Assembly: GCF_001425265.1 (NCBI RefSeq)
Contig: NZ_LMEC01000011.1
Location: 373,585 to 437,584, forward strand
Source: Massilia sp. Root418
GTDB lineage: Bacteria; Pseudomonadota; Gammaproteobacteria; Burkholderiales; Burkholderiaceae_D
DNA: 64,000 bases
Direction: 5' to 3'
Position 1 is the stretch's first letter. Each line of letters starts with the position of its first letter. Shown here one piece after another: positions 16,660-26,009 of this stretch. A model generated the notes under the pieces. The model had not been told where the DNA came from. It did no database searches and was given only the letters and a program-made list of their open reading frames with translations. The translations under genes were made by a program, and so were the position numbers.

Positions 16660-18663
16660 ATGCATTTGCGCATACACGGTTACCTGGCGTTTGTTGTCGG
16701 CATCTGCATCACCGTGTGGGTGTGCCTTTTTGTGTCCGACGCACAACAGCACACGCTGCGCACCACCTTCCAGCGCGACACCGACAAGATCGCCCGCGAC
16801 ACCGCCGTTCGCCTGCAAACCTATTTCGACACCCTGCTCAGCATCAAGGGCATGTACGCCGTGCGCGGCGGCCGCGTCACGCGCAGCGAATTCAACCGTT
16901 ATGTACGCGAGCTGCGCCTGAGCGAGCGCTACCCCGGCTTCCAGGCCATCCAGTTCGTGCGCCTGGTGCCGGCCGCGCAGCTGCACGGCTTCGCGGCCGG
17001 CGTGCAGGCCGACACCAGCCTGCTGCCGGAAGGCTATCCGCAGTTCAACGTGCATCCGGCCGCCGTGCGCGACCTGCACTACATCATTGAATACAACGAG
17101 CCCATGGTGGGCAACGAGAACGCTTTCGGGCTGGACCTGGGCGCGCTGGAGCCGCACCGGCGCGCGCTGGAAATGGGGCGCGACAGCGGGCAGATCGTGG
17201 CGACCGAGCGCATCACCCTGGTACAGGACGCCACCGGCCAGCCCGGCTTTGTGGCGCGCGCGCCGGTCTACCGCGACGGCCCCATCGACACGGTGGAGCA
17301 GCGCCGCGCCGGGCTGATCGGCTTTATCGCCATCGTGTTCCGGGTTAACAACCTGATGCGCGAAGTGATCGATACGCCGCTGCTGGGCCATATGTCGATC
17401 CAGATCCACGACGGCGGCTACCAGCGCGACGACAGCGTGCTGCCGCGCAATATGGACACCTTGATGTACGACAGCGCCGGCAAGATCGGCAGCGGCGAGC
17501 GGGTGGCGCCCTTGCCCGGCCTGAACAGCAAGGCCAGCCTCAACGTGGGCGAGCGGCGCTGGCTGATGGAATTCAACGGCCACGCCGGCACGCGCTACAG
17601 CACCGGCAATGTGCGCGTGGCCATGATCGCCGCGGCGGGCACCCTGATCAGCGCGCTGATCGCGCTGCTGCTGATGGTCTCGCAGCGCAACAGCGCGCTG
17701 GCCGAACAGCTGCGGCGCGACATCGCCGAACGGCAGAAAACCGAGGCGGCCCTGGTGCACACACAGCACGGGCTGGAGCGCAGCCTGGACGAGCTGGCGG
17801 CGCAGAAAGCCAACGCCGAGCTGGCGCACCGCGACCTGACCCTGGTGCTGGCCACCCTGAAGCAGGCGCAAACGAATCTGATCACGTCGGAGAAGATGGC
17901 CTCGCTGGGCGCGCTGGTGGCCGGCATCGCGCACGAGCTCAACACGCCCATCGGCAACAGCCTGCTGACCGCCACCGCCCTGAGCGACATGGTGGCCGAT
18001 TTCGACCGCAAGCTGGCCGACGGCGGCATCAAGCGCTCGGCGCTGGACGCCCATTTGCGCGACGCGCGCACCGCCTGCGCCATCATCGCCAATTCGCTGG
18101 GCCGCGCGGCCGAACTGATCACGTCATTCAAGCAGGTGGCGGTGGACCAGACCAGCGGCCAGCGGCGCCGCTTCCGGCTGGACGGCGTAGTGGGCGACGT
18201 ACTGGCCACCTATGCCGCGCAGCTGCGGCGCGCCAATTGCGAAGTGGTGCTGGAGGTGCCGGAGCTGCTGGAATTCGATTCCTATCCCGGCAGCGTGAGC
18301 CAGGTGCTGAGCAACCTGATCAACAACGCCATGCTGCACGCCTTTGAAGACCGCCACAGCGGCACCATCCGCCTGCGCGCGCAGGCGCTGGACGGCGCGC
18401 AGGTGCAGATCGAATTCAGCGACGACGGTGTGGGCATGTCGGCGCGCACCCTGCACCAGATATTCGATCCCTTCTTCACCACCAAGATGGGGCAGGGCGG
18501 CTCGGGGCTGGGGATGAACATCGTCTACAACATTGTCACCGGCGTGCTGCACGGGACCATTTCCATCCAGTCCGAGCCGGGCCAGGGCACCACCGTGACG
18601 CTGGTGCTGCCGCTGGCCGTGCCGGTCCGGGAAGGCGAAGAAGAGGGGCGCGTTCAGGCGTAG
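16660..18663 (+). CDS. CHASE-domain sensor histidine kinase
   Basis: A 667-residue membrane kinase: TM1 at ~8-28 (YLAFVVGICITVWVCLFV), periplasmic CHASE domain at ~35-300 (RLQTYFDTLLSIKGMYAVRG and RYPGFQAIQFVR are typical of the family), TM2 near 318-342, a coiled coil, HisKA (AGIAHELNTPIGNSLL, His near 425) and HATPase (N-box NLINNAMLHA, DDGVGM, GGSGLGMNIV). The HELNTP variant is characteristic of the kinase subfamily with long coiled linkers. CHASE domains bind small ligands such as adenine-type compounds, amides or peptides. No receiver is attached; the partner may be one of the neighbouring regulators. A TTG five codons upstream is possible; ATG chosen. The 3' end overlaps the convergent isomerase gene by 10 bp. 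Confidence 0.9.
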   Translation: MHLRIHGYLAFVVGICITVWVCLFVSDAQQHTLRTTFQRDTDKIARDTAVRLQTYFDTLLSIKGMYAVRGGRVTRSEFNRYVRELRLSERYPGFQAIQFVRLVPAAQLHGFAAGVQADTSLLPEGYPQFNVHPAAVRDLHYIIEYNEPMVGNENAFGLDLGALEPHRRALEMGRDSGQIVATERITLVQDATGQPGFVARAPVYRDGPIDTVEQRRAGLIGFIAIVFRVNNLMREVIDTPLLGHMSIQIHDGGYQRDDSVLPRNMDTLMYDSAGKIGSGERVAPLPGLNSKASLNVGERRWLMEFNGHAGTRYSTGNVRVAMIAAAGTLISALIALLLMVSQRNSALAEQLRRDIAERQKTEAALVHTQHGLERSLDELAAQKANAELAHRDLTLVLATLKQAQTNLITSEKMASLGALVAGIAHELNTPIGNSLLTATALSDMVADFDRKLADGGIKRSALDAHLRDARTACAIIANSLGRAAELITSFKQVAVDQTSGQRRRFRLDGVVGDVLATYAAQLRRANCEVVLEVPELLEFDSYPGSVSQVLSNLINNAMLHAFEDRHSGTIRLRAQALDGAQVQIEFSDDGVGMSARTLHQIFDPFFTTKMGQGGSGLGMNIVYNIVTGVLHGTISIQSEPGQGTTVTLVLPLAVPVREGEEEGRVQA

Positions 18664-19469
18664 CGGGCGCGCAGCAGCTGCATCATGGCCACGTTGAGCT
18701 GCCACTGGTCGGCCAGCGGCGCGCCGGTGTAGGGCATGGCGGGCAGGTAGGGCGCCGGGCCGAATTCCGGCGTGATGGTCAGCAGCCCGGCGCCGGCGGC
18801 GCGGCGCAGGCCGACGATGCGGTCCCACCATTGCAGGTGGGCCTGCAGCGCGTCCGCCGCCTCGGGCGCGCGGAAGTCCGCCACCTGCGGCCCCTGCGCA
18901 TGGCCGACGCGGGCGTGGATGTGGCGCACATGCGGCAAGGTAGCCGCCAGCGTCTCCGGCTGGTCTTCCAGCAGCGATTCGCAGGCGCAGCACCAGTGCG
19001 ACAGGTCCGCCGTCAGCGCCAGCTGCGGCAGCTGCTGCAGATAAGGCAGCAGCAGCATCGGATGGCCGCTGAAGCGGCTGCGGTGGATCTCATGCACGAT
19101 GGGCACGCCGTGCTGCTGCGAGACGGCGTCCGCCAGCGCGATCAGCTCCAGGTTCTGCGCCTGGCTGTAGAAGTCCTTGCCGGTGTGGGTGTTCACCAGC
19201 AGCGGGCGCGCCGCGCAGGCATTGTGCAGCAGCTCGGCCAGCGCCTGCTTGTGCGCGTCGAACTGCGGATGGAACACGGTTTCCCACTGCTGCGCGATCA
19301 GCGCCAGGCCGGCGTCCGCGATGCGCCGCGTCCAGTCCTCGCGCGCGGCCGCGTCCAGCGGCAGCGACATTTCGATGCCGTCGAAACCGGCCGCCTTCAC
19401 CTTGTCGATGAAGACCTGCGGCGCCAGCTCGTTGCTGCCCCAGTGCGGGGCGAAAATCTTGATCTGCAT
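18654..19469 (-). CDS. Sugar phosphate isomerase/epimerase family TIM-barrel protein
   Basis: A 271-residue AP-endonuclease-2-like TIM barrel. Metal-binding residues typical of the fold are seen in VNTHTG, HEIHRSRFSG, DLSHWCC, HIHARVGH and TPEFGPAPY, giving a coherent His/Glu/Asp site. Family members isomerise or epimerise keto-sugars or inositol derivatives. The gene begins directly at the stop codon of the phytanoyl-dioxygenase-like gene (TAAATG), so the two are translationally coupled and presumably act on one pathway, perhaps catabolism of an unusual sugar or polyol; the substrate is unknown. Confidence 0.82.
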   Translation of the reverse strand: MQIKIFAPHWGSNELAPQVFIDKVKAAGFDGIEMSLPLDAAAREDWTRRIADAGLALIAQQWETVFHPQFDAHKQALAELLHNACAARPLLVNTHTGKDFYSQAQNLELIALADAVSQQHGVPIVHEIHRSRFSGHPMLLLPYLQQLPQLALTADLSHWCCACESLLEDQPETLAATLPHVRHIHARVGHAQGPQVADFRAPEAADALQAHLQWWDRIVGLRRAAGAGLLTITPEFGPAPYLPAMPYTGAPLADQWQLNVAMMQLLRARYA

Positions 19470-20309
19470 TTAAATAAAACCCCGCACCGGGAAATCGGCG
19501 CCGCGCTGTATCCAGTTCTGCGGCGAGTAGGCGGTGCGCGCGTCGGTGGCGTGCAGCGTGTAGGCGTGGCGCGACACCGGCGAGCGGTTCGGCGCGCTGT
19601 AGTGCGGCAGCAGGCCGTGGAAGCACACCAGGCTGCCTGCCTTGCACTCCAGCGGCACGGCGGTCGAATCGTCCGGCCAAGGCGTGGCGTCCAGCTTTTC
19701 CACGCGGATGTCGTCGCCGTTGCGCACGAAGCGCTCGCGCAGCGGCGTGCGGTGGCCGCCCGGCTCGGCCCACAGGCAGCCGTTGTCCAGCGTGGCGTCC
19801 TCCAGCGCGAACCAGAAAGTGGTTACGCTGATGGGCGTGGTGTCGAAATACGTGGCGTCCTGGTGCCAGCGCACTTCGCCGCCGATGCCCGGCTGCTTGA
19901 AGATGTACATGGACTGCCACACCTGCGCCTCGGCCAGCCCCAGGTCTTTGGCTACGGCCGCCAGTTTCGGGTCGGCCGAGAAGGCGCGGAACACCGGGTC
20001 CAGGTCGTGCATGGCGTGGCCGATCTTGTTGATCGACAGCTCCTTGGCCTGCTTCAGCTGGCCGTCCGGGCCGAAGGCTTCTTCCTCGAAGAAGCAGCGG
20101 ATGGTGTTATCTGAACGCAGGAAATATTCGTCGGCCTTTTTTTCCTGGTCCTTGGTGGTGAAGATGCCCTGCGCCACGCTTGGATCGAATTCGTTGACAA
20201 TCTTCGCGGCACGCGCGCGCAGCGCGGCGATCTCGTCCAGGCTCTTGAAGCCGGGGATGACGATGTAGCCATCGCGCTCATATTGTTGTTTCTGTGCTTC
20301 GGTCAGCAT
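19470..20309 (-). CDS. Phytanoyl-CoA dioxygenase (PhyH) family protein
   Basis: A 279-residue soluble Fe(II)/2-oxoglutarate oxygenase. The facial triad is clear: His and Asp in RWHQDATYF (near 147/149) and distal His in LLPHYSAPNRS (near 235), with Arg in SPVSRHAYTLH as the likely 2-oxoglutarate ligand. Bacterial PhyH proteins hydroxylate diverse small molecules, so the name does not imply phytanate. Encoded first in a two-gene operon with a sugar isomerase-like protein and divergent from a LysR regulator 107 bp away that probably controls it. Confidence 0.85.
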   Translation of the reverse strand: MLTEAQKQQYERDGYIVIPGFKSLDEIAALRARAAKIVNEFDPSVAQGIFTTKDQEKKADEYFLRSDNTIRCFFEEEAFGPDGQLKQAKELSINKIGHAMHDLDPVFRAFSADPKLAAVAKDLGLAEAQVWQSMYIFKQPGIGGEVRWHQDATYFDTTPISVTTFWFALEDATLDNGCLWAEPGGHRTPLRERFVRNGDDIRVEKLDATPWPDDSTAVPLECKAGSLVCFHGLLPHYSAPNRSPVSRHAYTLHATDARTAYSPQNWIQRGADFPVRGFI

Positions 20310-20381
20310 GGCAGGGGTCTCCGGAGGATGAGGGATGCGCCATTGTACGGGCGGCCCGGCGGCGTCACAATCGGCAAACGG

Positions 20382-20411
20382 TTGACACGTTGTCTTCGAA
20401 ATGGCGACAAT
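20382..20411 (+). promoter_or_regulatory. LysR gene promoter with overlapping T-N11-A operator
   Basis: -35 TTGACA (20382-20387), 18-bp spacer, -10 GACAAT (20406-20411). Overlapping it is TTGTC-N11-GACAA (20390-20410), a classic LysR-type T-N11-A box, suggesting autoregulation and control of the divergent oxygenase operon. The -10 ends five bases before the regulator ATG, so the message may be leaderless. Confidence 0.5.
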
Positions 20412-20416
20412 AGGCG

Positions 20417-21346
20417 ATGGATCAGCTCAGGGCGATGGAAATTTTTGTCGAAGTGGCGCGGCTGCGCAGCTTCAGCGAGGCAGGCCGCCGCCTGGGGCTG
20501 ACGCGCGCCATGGTCAGCAAGCACATCATGCAGCTGGAAGACAAACTGCAAGCGCGGCTGCTGCACCGCTCCACGCGCGAAGTGAGCCTGACCGACGTCG
20601 GCCAGGCCTATCTGGAGCCATGCATGGCCGCCGTGGCGCAGGCGGCGGAAGCGGCGCGCGTGGTCGCGGGCGTGCGCGAGGCGGGCGGCGAGCTGGTTGG
20701 GCCGCTGCGCATCCAGGCCCCGTCCAGTTTCGGCAGCGCCTGGCTGGCGGACGCGGTGGCCCGCTTCAGCCTGCCGCATCCGCAGCTCACGCCCCTGCTC
20801 TACGTGGACGACGCGCTGCTCGACCCCATCGAGCACGGCTTCGACCTCACCATACGGGTGGGCGGCATTCCCGACAGCCGGGCCCTGTCGCTGCGCCCGC
20901 TGGCCCCCTGCAAGGGCGTGCTGTGCGCCAGCCCCGCCTACCTTGAGCGGGCGGGCCGGCCCGCCGTGCCGGAAGACCTGGCGCGGCACCAGTGCCTGCA
21001 CTTCAGCCACCTGACCGACGGCGCCACCTGGCATTTCGCGCGGGGCGAAGAGCGCAGGGCAGTGCGCATCAACGCCGCCTTCACCGCCAACAACGGGCTG
21101 GTGCTGCATCAGGCGGCCCTGCGCGGCCTGGGCATCGTCTACAGCACCACCTTCCTCGCTTGCGAAGCGCTGCTCTACGGCACGCTGGTGCCGGTGCTGG
21201 AAGACTGGGAGTTGCCGCTCAACTATCTCAGCGCCCTCTATCCCGCCAGCCGCCAGCCCTCGCCGAAGGTGCGCGCGCTGATCGATTTCCTCGTGGCGGA
21301 ATATCAGCCGATACCGCCGTGGGACAAGGCGCTGCTGGGAGTCTAG
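20417..21346 (+). CDS. LysR-family transcriptional regulator
   Basis: A 309-residue regulator with N-terminal winged helix (MEIFVEVARLRSFSEAGRRLGLTRAMVSKHIMQLEDKL) and a periplasmic-binding-protein-like effector domain (residues ~90-295), of the CrgA/DsdC-like subgroup common in beta-proteobacteria. Divergent from the PhyH/isomerase operon, the usual arrangement for a local activator; the inducer is unknown. A T-N11-A box sits on its own promoter. Convergent with the large kinase gene 10 bp downstream. Confidence 0.88.
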   Translation: MDQLRAMEIFVEVARLRSFSEAGRRLGLTRAMVSKHIMQLEDKLQARLLHRSTREVSLTDVGQAYLEPCMAAVAQAAEAARVVAGVREAGGELVGPLRIQAPSSFGSAWLADAVARFSLPHPQLTPLLYVDDALLDPIEHGFDLTIRVGGIPDSRALSLRPLAPCKGVLCASPAYLERAGRPAVPEDLARHQCLHFSHLTDGATWHFARGEERRAVRINAAFTANNGLVLHQAALRGLGIVYSTTFLACEALLYGTLVPVLEDWELPLNYLSALYPASRQPSPKVRALIDFLVAEYQPIPPWDKALLGV

Positions 21347-21356
21347 TGCGGCTTCC

Positions 21357-24300
21357 CTAAAGTAGTTCCCACAGCTGCCTGAACTCCGTGCGCTCCAGCA
21401 TGGCGCGCAAACGGGGCGCGAGGTCGGGGGAGGCGGGAGGAAGTTCCGCGGCCAGGCGCTCGATGCGGGCCAGGTCGAGGTCGGCGACGGCTTGCTTCAG
21501 CGCGCTGCGCAGTTCGGCAGGCAGCGGGGCCAGGTCGGCGGCGCTGAGTGGCGGCTGCAGGGCGGCGGCGGCGGCCAGCGGCTCGCGCAGGAAGTGAAGG
21601 CCGAGCTGCAGCTCCAGCATGGCGAACAGGTCGTCCTGTTCCAGCGGCTTGCGCAGGAAGTCGTCGGCGCCCGATTGCAGCGCTTCGCGGCGCTCTTCCT
21701 CGAAGGCGCTGGCGGTGAGGATGACAATGCGCGGCTGCTTCAGGCCGGGCTGGGCCCGCACCCGGCGCGTCACTTCCAGGCCGTCCATGCGCGGCATGCG
21801 CCAGTCCAGCAGCACCAGGTCCGGCTGCAGCGCGAGAATGCGCTCCAGGCCTTCCACGCCGTCGCGCGCTTCGTGCAGGCGGAAGCCCAGCGGTGCGAGC
21901 AGGGTGTGCAGCAGCTGGCGGCCGTCGGCGTTGTCGTCCACCACCAGGATCGTGTTGCCGCGTTCGGAATCCGGCAGGCCGGCCACCCGCTCGCGCGCCT
22001 GCGCGGGCGACAGCGCGCCGGGCCGCTGCTCAACAGTGAGCATGAAGCTGAAGGTGGAGCCGGCGCCGGGTGCCGATTGCAGTTGCAGGTCGCCGCCCAT
22101 GAGCTGCACGAATTCGCGGCTGATGGTGAGCCCCAGCCCGGTGCCGGCCTGGCTGGTGGGGTTGCCGGCCTGGATGAAGGGCTGGAAGATGCGGTTGCGG
22201 TCGTCCTCGGAGATGCCGGGGCCGGTGTCGATGACGGCAAAGCGCAGGCGCACGGTGTCGCGCTCGCCGGCGCTGCCGCGCACCGACAGGGTGACGCTGC
22301 CGCCTTCGGTGAATTTGACGGCGTTGGAGAGCAGGTTGAGCAGCACCTGGCGCAGCTTGGCGCCGTCCGCCACGATCACCGGCGGCACCCCGGCCGCTTC
22401 CAGCTTGAGCGTGGTGCCGTTCTGGCTGGCGCGCAGGCGCAGCATTTCCAGCACCGACTCGAACAGGCTGTGCAGGTCCACCGGCAGCAGTTGCAGCTCG
22501 GTGCGGCCGGACTCGATTTTCGATAGTTCCAGGATGTCGTTGATCAGGGTGAGCAGGTGGTGGCCGGAGCGGTTGATCATGGCCAGCTGCTCCTTCTGCT
22601 GCGGGCCCACGCCGGGGTCGTTCTGCAGCAGCTGCGAGAAGCCGATGACGGCGTTGAGCGGGGTGCGCAGTTCGTGGCTCATATTGGACAGGAACACGCT
22701 CTTGGCGCGGTTGGCCGCTTCGGCGCGGCTGAGCGCCACCGACAGTTCGGCGGTGCGCTCGCGCACCAGCTCTTCCAGGTGGGCGCGGTGGCGGCGCAGC
22801 TCGTCCTCGGCTTCCTTGCGTTCGGTGATGTCTTCCACGCAGCCTTCGATGTAGGCCAGCTGGCCGGTGTCCGGGTCGGCCACCGGCCGCGCCACCACGT
22901 TCACGTACATTTCCTTGCCGTCGCTGGGGCGCCGCATCAGCACGGCGGTGCGGTGCGAGATGCCGCCGCTGCGTTCCAGTTCTTCCTGCCAGCGCACCCG
23001 GCCGGCCGGGTCGGCGTACAGGTCCAGCACGTTCTGGCGCCGCACCTGGTCGCGCTCTTGCACGCCCAGCAGGCGCATGCCGGCGTCGTTGATCTCGTCC
23101 AGCATGCCGTCGCGGTTGGTTCGGAACAGGGGGATGGGCACGTCCTCGTACAGGTTGCGGTAGCGCCGTTCGCTTTGCTCCAGCGAGCGTTCGCGCGCGG
23201 CCAGCTGGTCGGCCATGGCGTGCGTCTGGTCGAAGGAGTTCTGCAGGCGCTCGGCCATGTGGTTGAAGGCGTGCGCCAGCGCGCCCAGTTCGGCCAGGCG
23301 GCTGACCGGCACGCGCTGGCTGAGGTCGCCCGCCGCCATGGCGCCGGCGGCGCGCGCGATGCGGCGGATGGGCGCCGTCACCACCGCCGACAGCAGGCTG
23401 GCCGCCAGCAGCGACAGCAGCAGGGCCAGCGCCACCACCATGGCCGACTGGCTGTTGCCGGTGCGTACGCCGTCCAGATACCAGGATTGCGGCATGGCCG
23501 TCAGCAGCAGCCAGTCGTGGCCGCCGTCCCGGTCCCGGTATGGCGTGGCCAGCATCAGCCAGCGCTCGCGCGACAGCGGCTTGCTGGTGAGGACGTCAAA
23601 GTTATGCTGCAGCGGCGCGTGGATGGCCGCGTAGCTGCCGGCATGCGCGAGCAGCGCCTGCAGCGCGGCCGGTGCCACCGGGTCGGCGGGATCGGCCGCG
23701 GGCTGCGAGCTGGCGACCGCGCGGCCCAGGCGGTCGATCACGATGGCGCGCCCATGGGCGGCCAGTGGCAAGGCCTGCAGCACGGCAGCCAGGTCGCGCG
23801 GCACGGCTTCGCCGCCGGCGGCGCTGCGCGCGGCCAGGTAATCGTCCAGGCGCAGGCGGATGTTGTCGGCGATTTCCTGGTGCAGGCGCATGGCCAGCTT
23901 GTCGGCCGAGGTTTCCGCGCTGCGCAGTGTGAGGAAGGCGGTGGTGCCCACCATCAGCAGCACCAGGGCGATGAAGGGCGCGGCCAGGAAGGCGGGAATC
24001 GGCACGCCGCCCTCGTCGCCGGCCGGGACCTCTCCGGTGCCGCCCGCGCCGTCCGGGCCGGTGACCCATTGCCAGTGCGGCTGGCCGAAGCGGCGCTCCT
24101 GCACATGGCAGGGCAGCGCAGCCCAGAACATGTTGCTGCGGCGCGCCAGTGGCAGCGCCAGCAGCATGGCGAAGGGCGCCAGGAGCCAGGTGATCAGCGT
24201 GGTGAACACCAATGCCGGCGTGACGCTGCGGTAAGCCAGCTCGGGCGTGAACTGCGGCGAGGTGATATAGCCCCATAGCAGCGGTTCGATGGCCATGAAG

Positions 24301-24827
24301 GCCAGCACGAACAGTGCGTACCAGCCCCAGGTGCGTGCCCGGCGGAAGTCGGGATTGCGCCCGATCAGCTGGTGCGCCAGCCAGAAGCAGGCCGGGTTGA
24401 TGAAGTAGCCGAACAGCCAGTCGCCGAGGAAGGCCGGCGGCACGCCTTCTACCAGGTCGGACAGGCCGTAGGCAAAGGGCGCCACCAGCAGCGCCGGGTA
24501 GCCGAACAGCACGATGCACAGGAACACCGACAGGTCTTTCAGCGATTCAAAGGTCTGCGCGCCGGGCACCAGCACGATGGCCGAGCCGATGTAGCCGGTG
24601 AGGAAGATGCTGGCGAAGGTGAAGATGGCGGCGAGCAGCGCGCGGCTGTTCCAGCTCTGGCTGGTGATGCCCAGTGCCCAGCGCCCGCCGGCGCGCACCG
24701 TGATGCCGCCGTAAGCGCACAGCATCAGCGCGAAGCCGATCAGGTAGCCCAGCCGGCCCCATACTTCAAGCAGGCTGAGGGGAATCTGGTTGAACAGCGC
24801 TTCCAGCATGTTGATGACTGCGTGCAT
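21357..24827 (-). CDS. Large membrane hybrid histidine kinase (7-8 TM, HAMP, PAS, kinase, receiver)
   Basis: A 1156-residue inner-membrane hybrid kinase. Residues ~1-235 hold about eight membrane helices forming an integral-membrane sensor module; a further TM pair (~278-300 and ~460-485) brackets an extracytoplasmic domain. Then come HAMP, a PAS-PAC unit (SERRYRNLYEDVPIPLF, near 555-680), a coiled coil, HisKA (NMSHELRTPLNAVIG, His near 717), HATPase (NLLSNAVKF, DTGPGI, GTGLGLT) and receiver (Asp in LVLLDWRMPRMDG near 1006; Lys in FLRKPL). The last ~55 residues are acidic/Leu-rich and might be a short Hpt-like tail, but no HxxKG His was seen. SD GGAG upstream of ATG. Preceded on the same strand by the M29-like gene, 27 bp away. 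Confidence 0.88.
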   Translation of the reverse strand: MHAVINMLEALFNQIPLSLLEVWGRLGYLIGFALMLCAYGGITVRAGGRWALGITSQSWNSRALLAAIFTFASIFLTGYIGSAIVLVPGAQTFESLKDLSVFLCIVLFGYPALLVAPFAYGLSDLVEGVPPAFLGDWLFGYFINPACFWLAHQLIGRNPDFRRARTWGWYALFVLAFMAIEPLLWGYITSPQFTPELAYRSVTPALVFTTLITWLLAPFAMLLALPLARRSNMFWAALPCHVQERRFGQPHWQWVTGPDGAGGTGEVPAGDEGGVPIPAFLAAPFIALVLLMVGTTAFLTLRSAETSADKLAMRLHQEIADNIRLRLDDYLAARSAAGGEAVPRDLAAVLQALPLAAHGRAIVIDRLGRAVASSQPAADPADPVAPAALQALLAHAGSYAAIHAPLQHNFDVLTSKPLSRERWLMLATPYRDRDGGHDWLLLTAMPQSWYLDGVRTGNSQSAMVVALALLLSLLAASLLSAVVTAPIRRIARAAGAMAAGDLSQRVPVSRLAELGALAHAFNHMAERLQNSFDQTHAMADQLAARERSLEQSERRYRNLYEDVPIPLFRTNRDGMLDEINDAGMRLLGVQERDQVRRQNVLDLYADPAGRVRWQEELERSGGISHRTAVLMRRPSDGKEMYVNVVARPVADPDTGQLAYIEGCVEDITERKEAEDELRRHRAHLEELVRERTAELSVALSRAEAANRAKSVFLSNMSHELRTPLNAVIGFSQLLQNDPGVGPQQKEQLAMINRSGHHLLTLINDILELSKIESGRTELQLLPVDLHSLFESVLEMLRLRASQNGTTLKLEAAGVPPVIVADGAKLRQVLLNLLSNAVKFTEGGSVTLSVRGSAGERDTVRLRFAVIDTGPGISEDDRNRIFQPFIQAGNPTSQAGTGLGLTISREFVQLMGGDLQLQSAPGAGSTFSFMLTVEQRPGALSPAQARERVAGLPDSERGNTILVVDDNADGRQLLHTLLAPLGFRLHEARDGVEGLERILALQPDLVLLDWRMPRMDGLEVTRRVRAQPGLKQPRIVILTASAFEEERREALQSGADDFLRKPLEQDDLFAMLELQLGLHFLREPLAAAAALQPPLSAADLAPLPAELRSALKQAVADLDLARIERLAAELPPASPDLAPRLRAMLERTEFRQLWELL

Positions 24828-24854
24828 GAGCTCCGTTCCCGATGGTGTGTGCCG

Positions 24855-25943
24855 CTAGACCTGCCAGGCGCCGTCCCGGTAGACCGTTTCCTGGTCCAGC
24901 CAGACCGCTTCGGTCACGGCGAACACGTCCACATGATAGCGCGCATCTTTGCGCTTGAACTGCGGTTTCTGGTATTGGCCGTGCTTGGCACCCAGCGACA
25001 GGTGGATGCCGCACATGCGCTCGAAGGTGCCGATGTCGTTCACCAGGCAGTTGCGCGAGAACGCGCGGTTCATGCCGAAGCCCAGTTCGCGCAGCCACAC
25101 TTCGCCCTCGTGGGCGCGGATGATGGCCAGCATATTGTCGAACTCGGGCGTGGAATCGACGGCGCCGGTGACGCGGCCGCGCTCGACGATCATGGTGATG
25201 GGCCGGGCCGGGTGGTTCACGTGGAAGGAGGTGTCGCCGAACACGAACACGCGCACCTTGCCGCTCACCGCTTCCAGGTCCTGCGCCTCGGTGAACACTT
25301 CGCCGATGGGGAACTGGCCGCCGACGTTGTTCATGCCGCTGTAGTCGCCGATGTTGAGCTTGGCCGGTTCCAGCGGCGAGTCGAAGCGCAGCAGCGCGCC
25401 CTCGCCGCTGTCGACCACGGCCGACTGCGCCGCATCGATGCGCGCCTTGAGGGCGCGGCCCACGCCGCGGTAATACGCCAGGTCGTAGGTCAGCGAGGCG
25501 ATGTAGTGCAAGCCCTGCTCGCCGGGCATGCGCGACAGGTGCACGTGCTCGATGACCTTGAGGCCGCGCTTGAACAGCTCGATTCGGATGCGGAACGCTT
25601 CCAGGCGGAAGCTGGTGGACTGGATCAGCACCACCAGGTCGTCCCGGCCCAGCTCGGCGAACGCGGCCAGCACCGCGTCCGGGGAGACGGTATCGAAATC
25701 GATGAAGCGGCCGGCCGGCAGCGCGCGGCGGTAGGCGGCGGTGAGCGCCTGGTTCAGTTCGCAGCGCCGGTCGTAGACCACCAGTGCCCGCTGCGGCGGC
25801 GCGTATTCGATGGCCAGGGCCAGCAAATCGCCCACATTGCGCGCGGCCGCGTCGACCGCCTCTGCGGAGAGGGCGCCGGCTGCCGGCTCGGCGGAAGCGC
25901 AAGCAGGGGGAGCGGGAGGCTGGAAATCGGACAACTGTGTCAT
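24855..25943 (-). CDS. M29 aminopeptidase-T-like metalloprotein
   Basis: A 362-residue soluble protein resembling the aminopeptidase T/NicX superfamily. An N-terminal Rossmann-like half (YAPPQRALVVYDRR, DLVVLIQSTSFRLEAFRIRIELF) is followed by a second half rich in conserved polar residues (NIGDYSGMNNVGGQFPIGEVFTEA, FHVNHPARPITMIVERGRV, LRELGFGMN, HLSLGA, YHVDVFA). Glu in GEVFTEA, Glu in LRELGFG, and the His and Asp of HLSLG and YHVDV match the pattern of metal ligands in M29 proteins. It could be a peptidase or a ring-cleaving dioxygenase such as NicX; sequence alone does not decide. Its promoter region is shared with the divergent gene at 26095. Confidence 0.6.
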   Translation of the reverse strand: MTQLSDFQPPAPPACASAEPAAGALSAEAVDAAARNVGDLLALAIEYAPPQRALVVYDRRCELNQALTAAYRRALPAGRFIDFDTVSPDAVLAAFAELGRDDLVVLIQSTSFRLEAFRIRIELFKRGLKVIEHVHLSRMPGEQGLHYIASLTYDLAYYRGVGRALKARIDAAQSAVVDSGEGALLRFDSPLEPAKLNIGDYSGMNNVGGQFPIGEVFTEAQDLEAVSGKVRVFVFGDTSFHVNHPARPITMIVERGRVTGAVDSTPEFDNMLAIIRAHEGEVWLRELGFGMNRAFSRNCLVNDIGTFERMCGIHLSLGAKHGQYQKPQFKRKDARYHVDVFAVTEAVWLDQETVYRDGAWQV

Positions 25944-25980
25944 TTTTTAATCAGAAGTAATACAAATTGGAGGCACCAGC

Positions 25981-26009
25981 ATTATATGCCCTGCAATTTC
26001 CTTGTACAG
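25981..26009 (-). promoter_or_regulatory. Probable promoter of the M29-like gene
   Basis: Consensus -10 TATAAT on the minus strand (25981-25986) with a poor -35 (TGTACA, 16-bp spacing). It overlaps the divergent promoter at 26002-26030, so the two genes may be reciprocally regulated. Confidence 0.4.

Noticed and set aside
24855..25943. Naming the M29-like gene as a leucyl aminopeptidase with a gene symbol
   Set aside because: The same fold includes non-peptidase enzymes such as NicX, and the substrate residues cannot be settled by eye.
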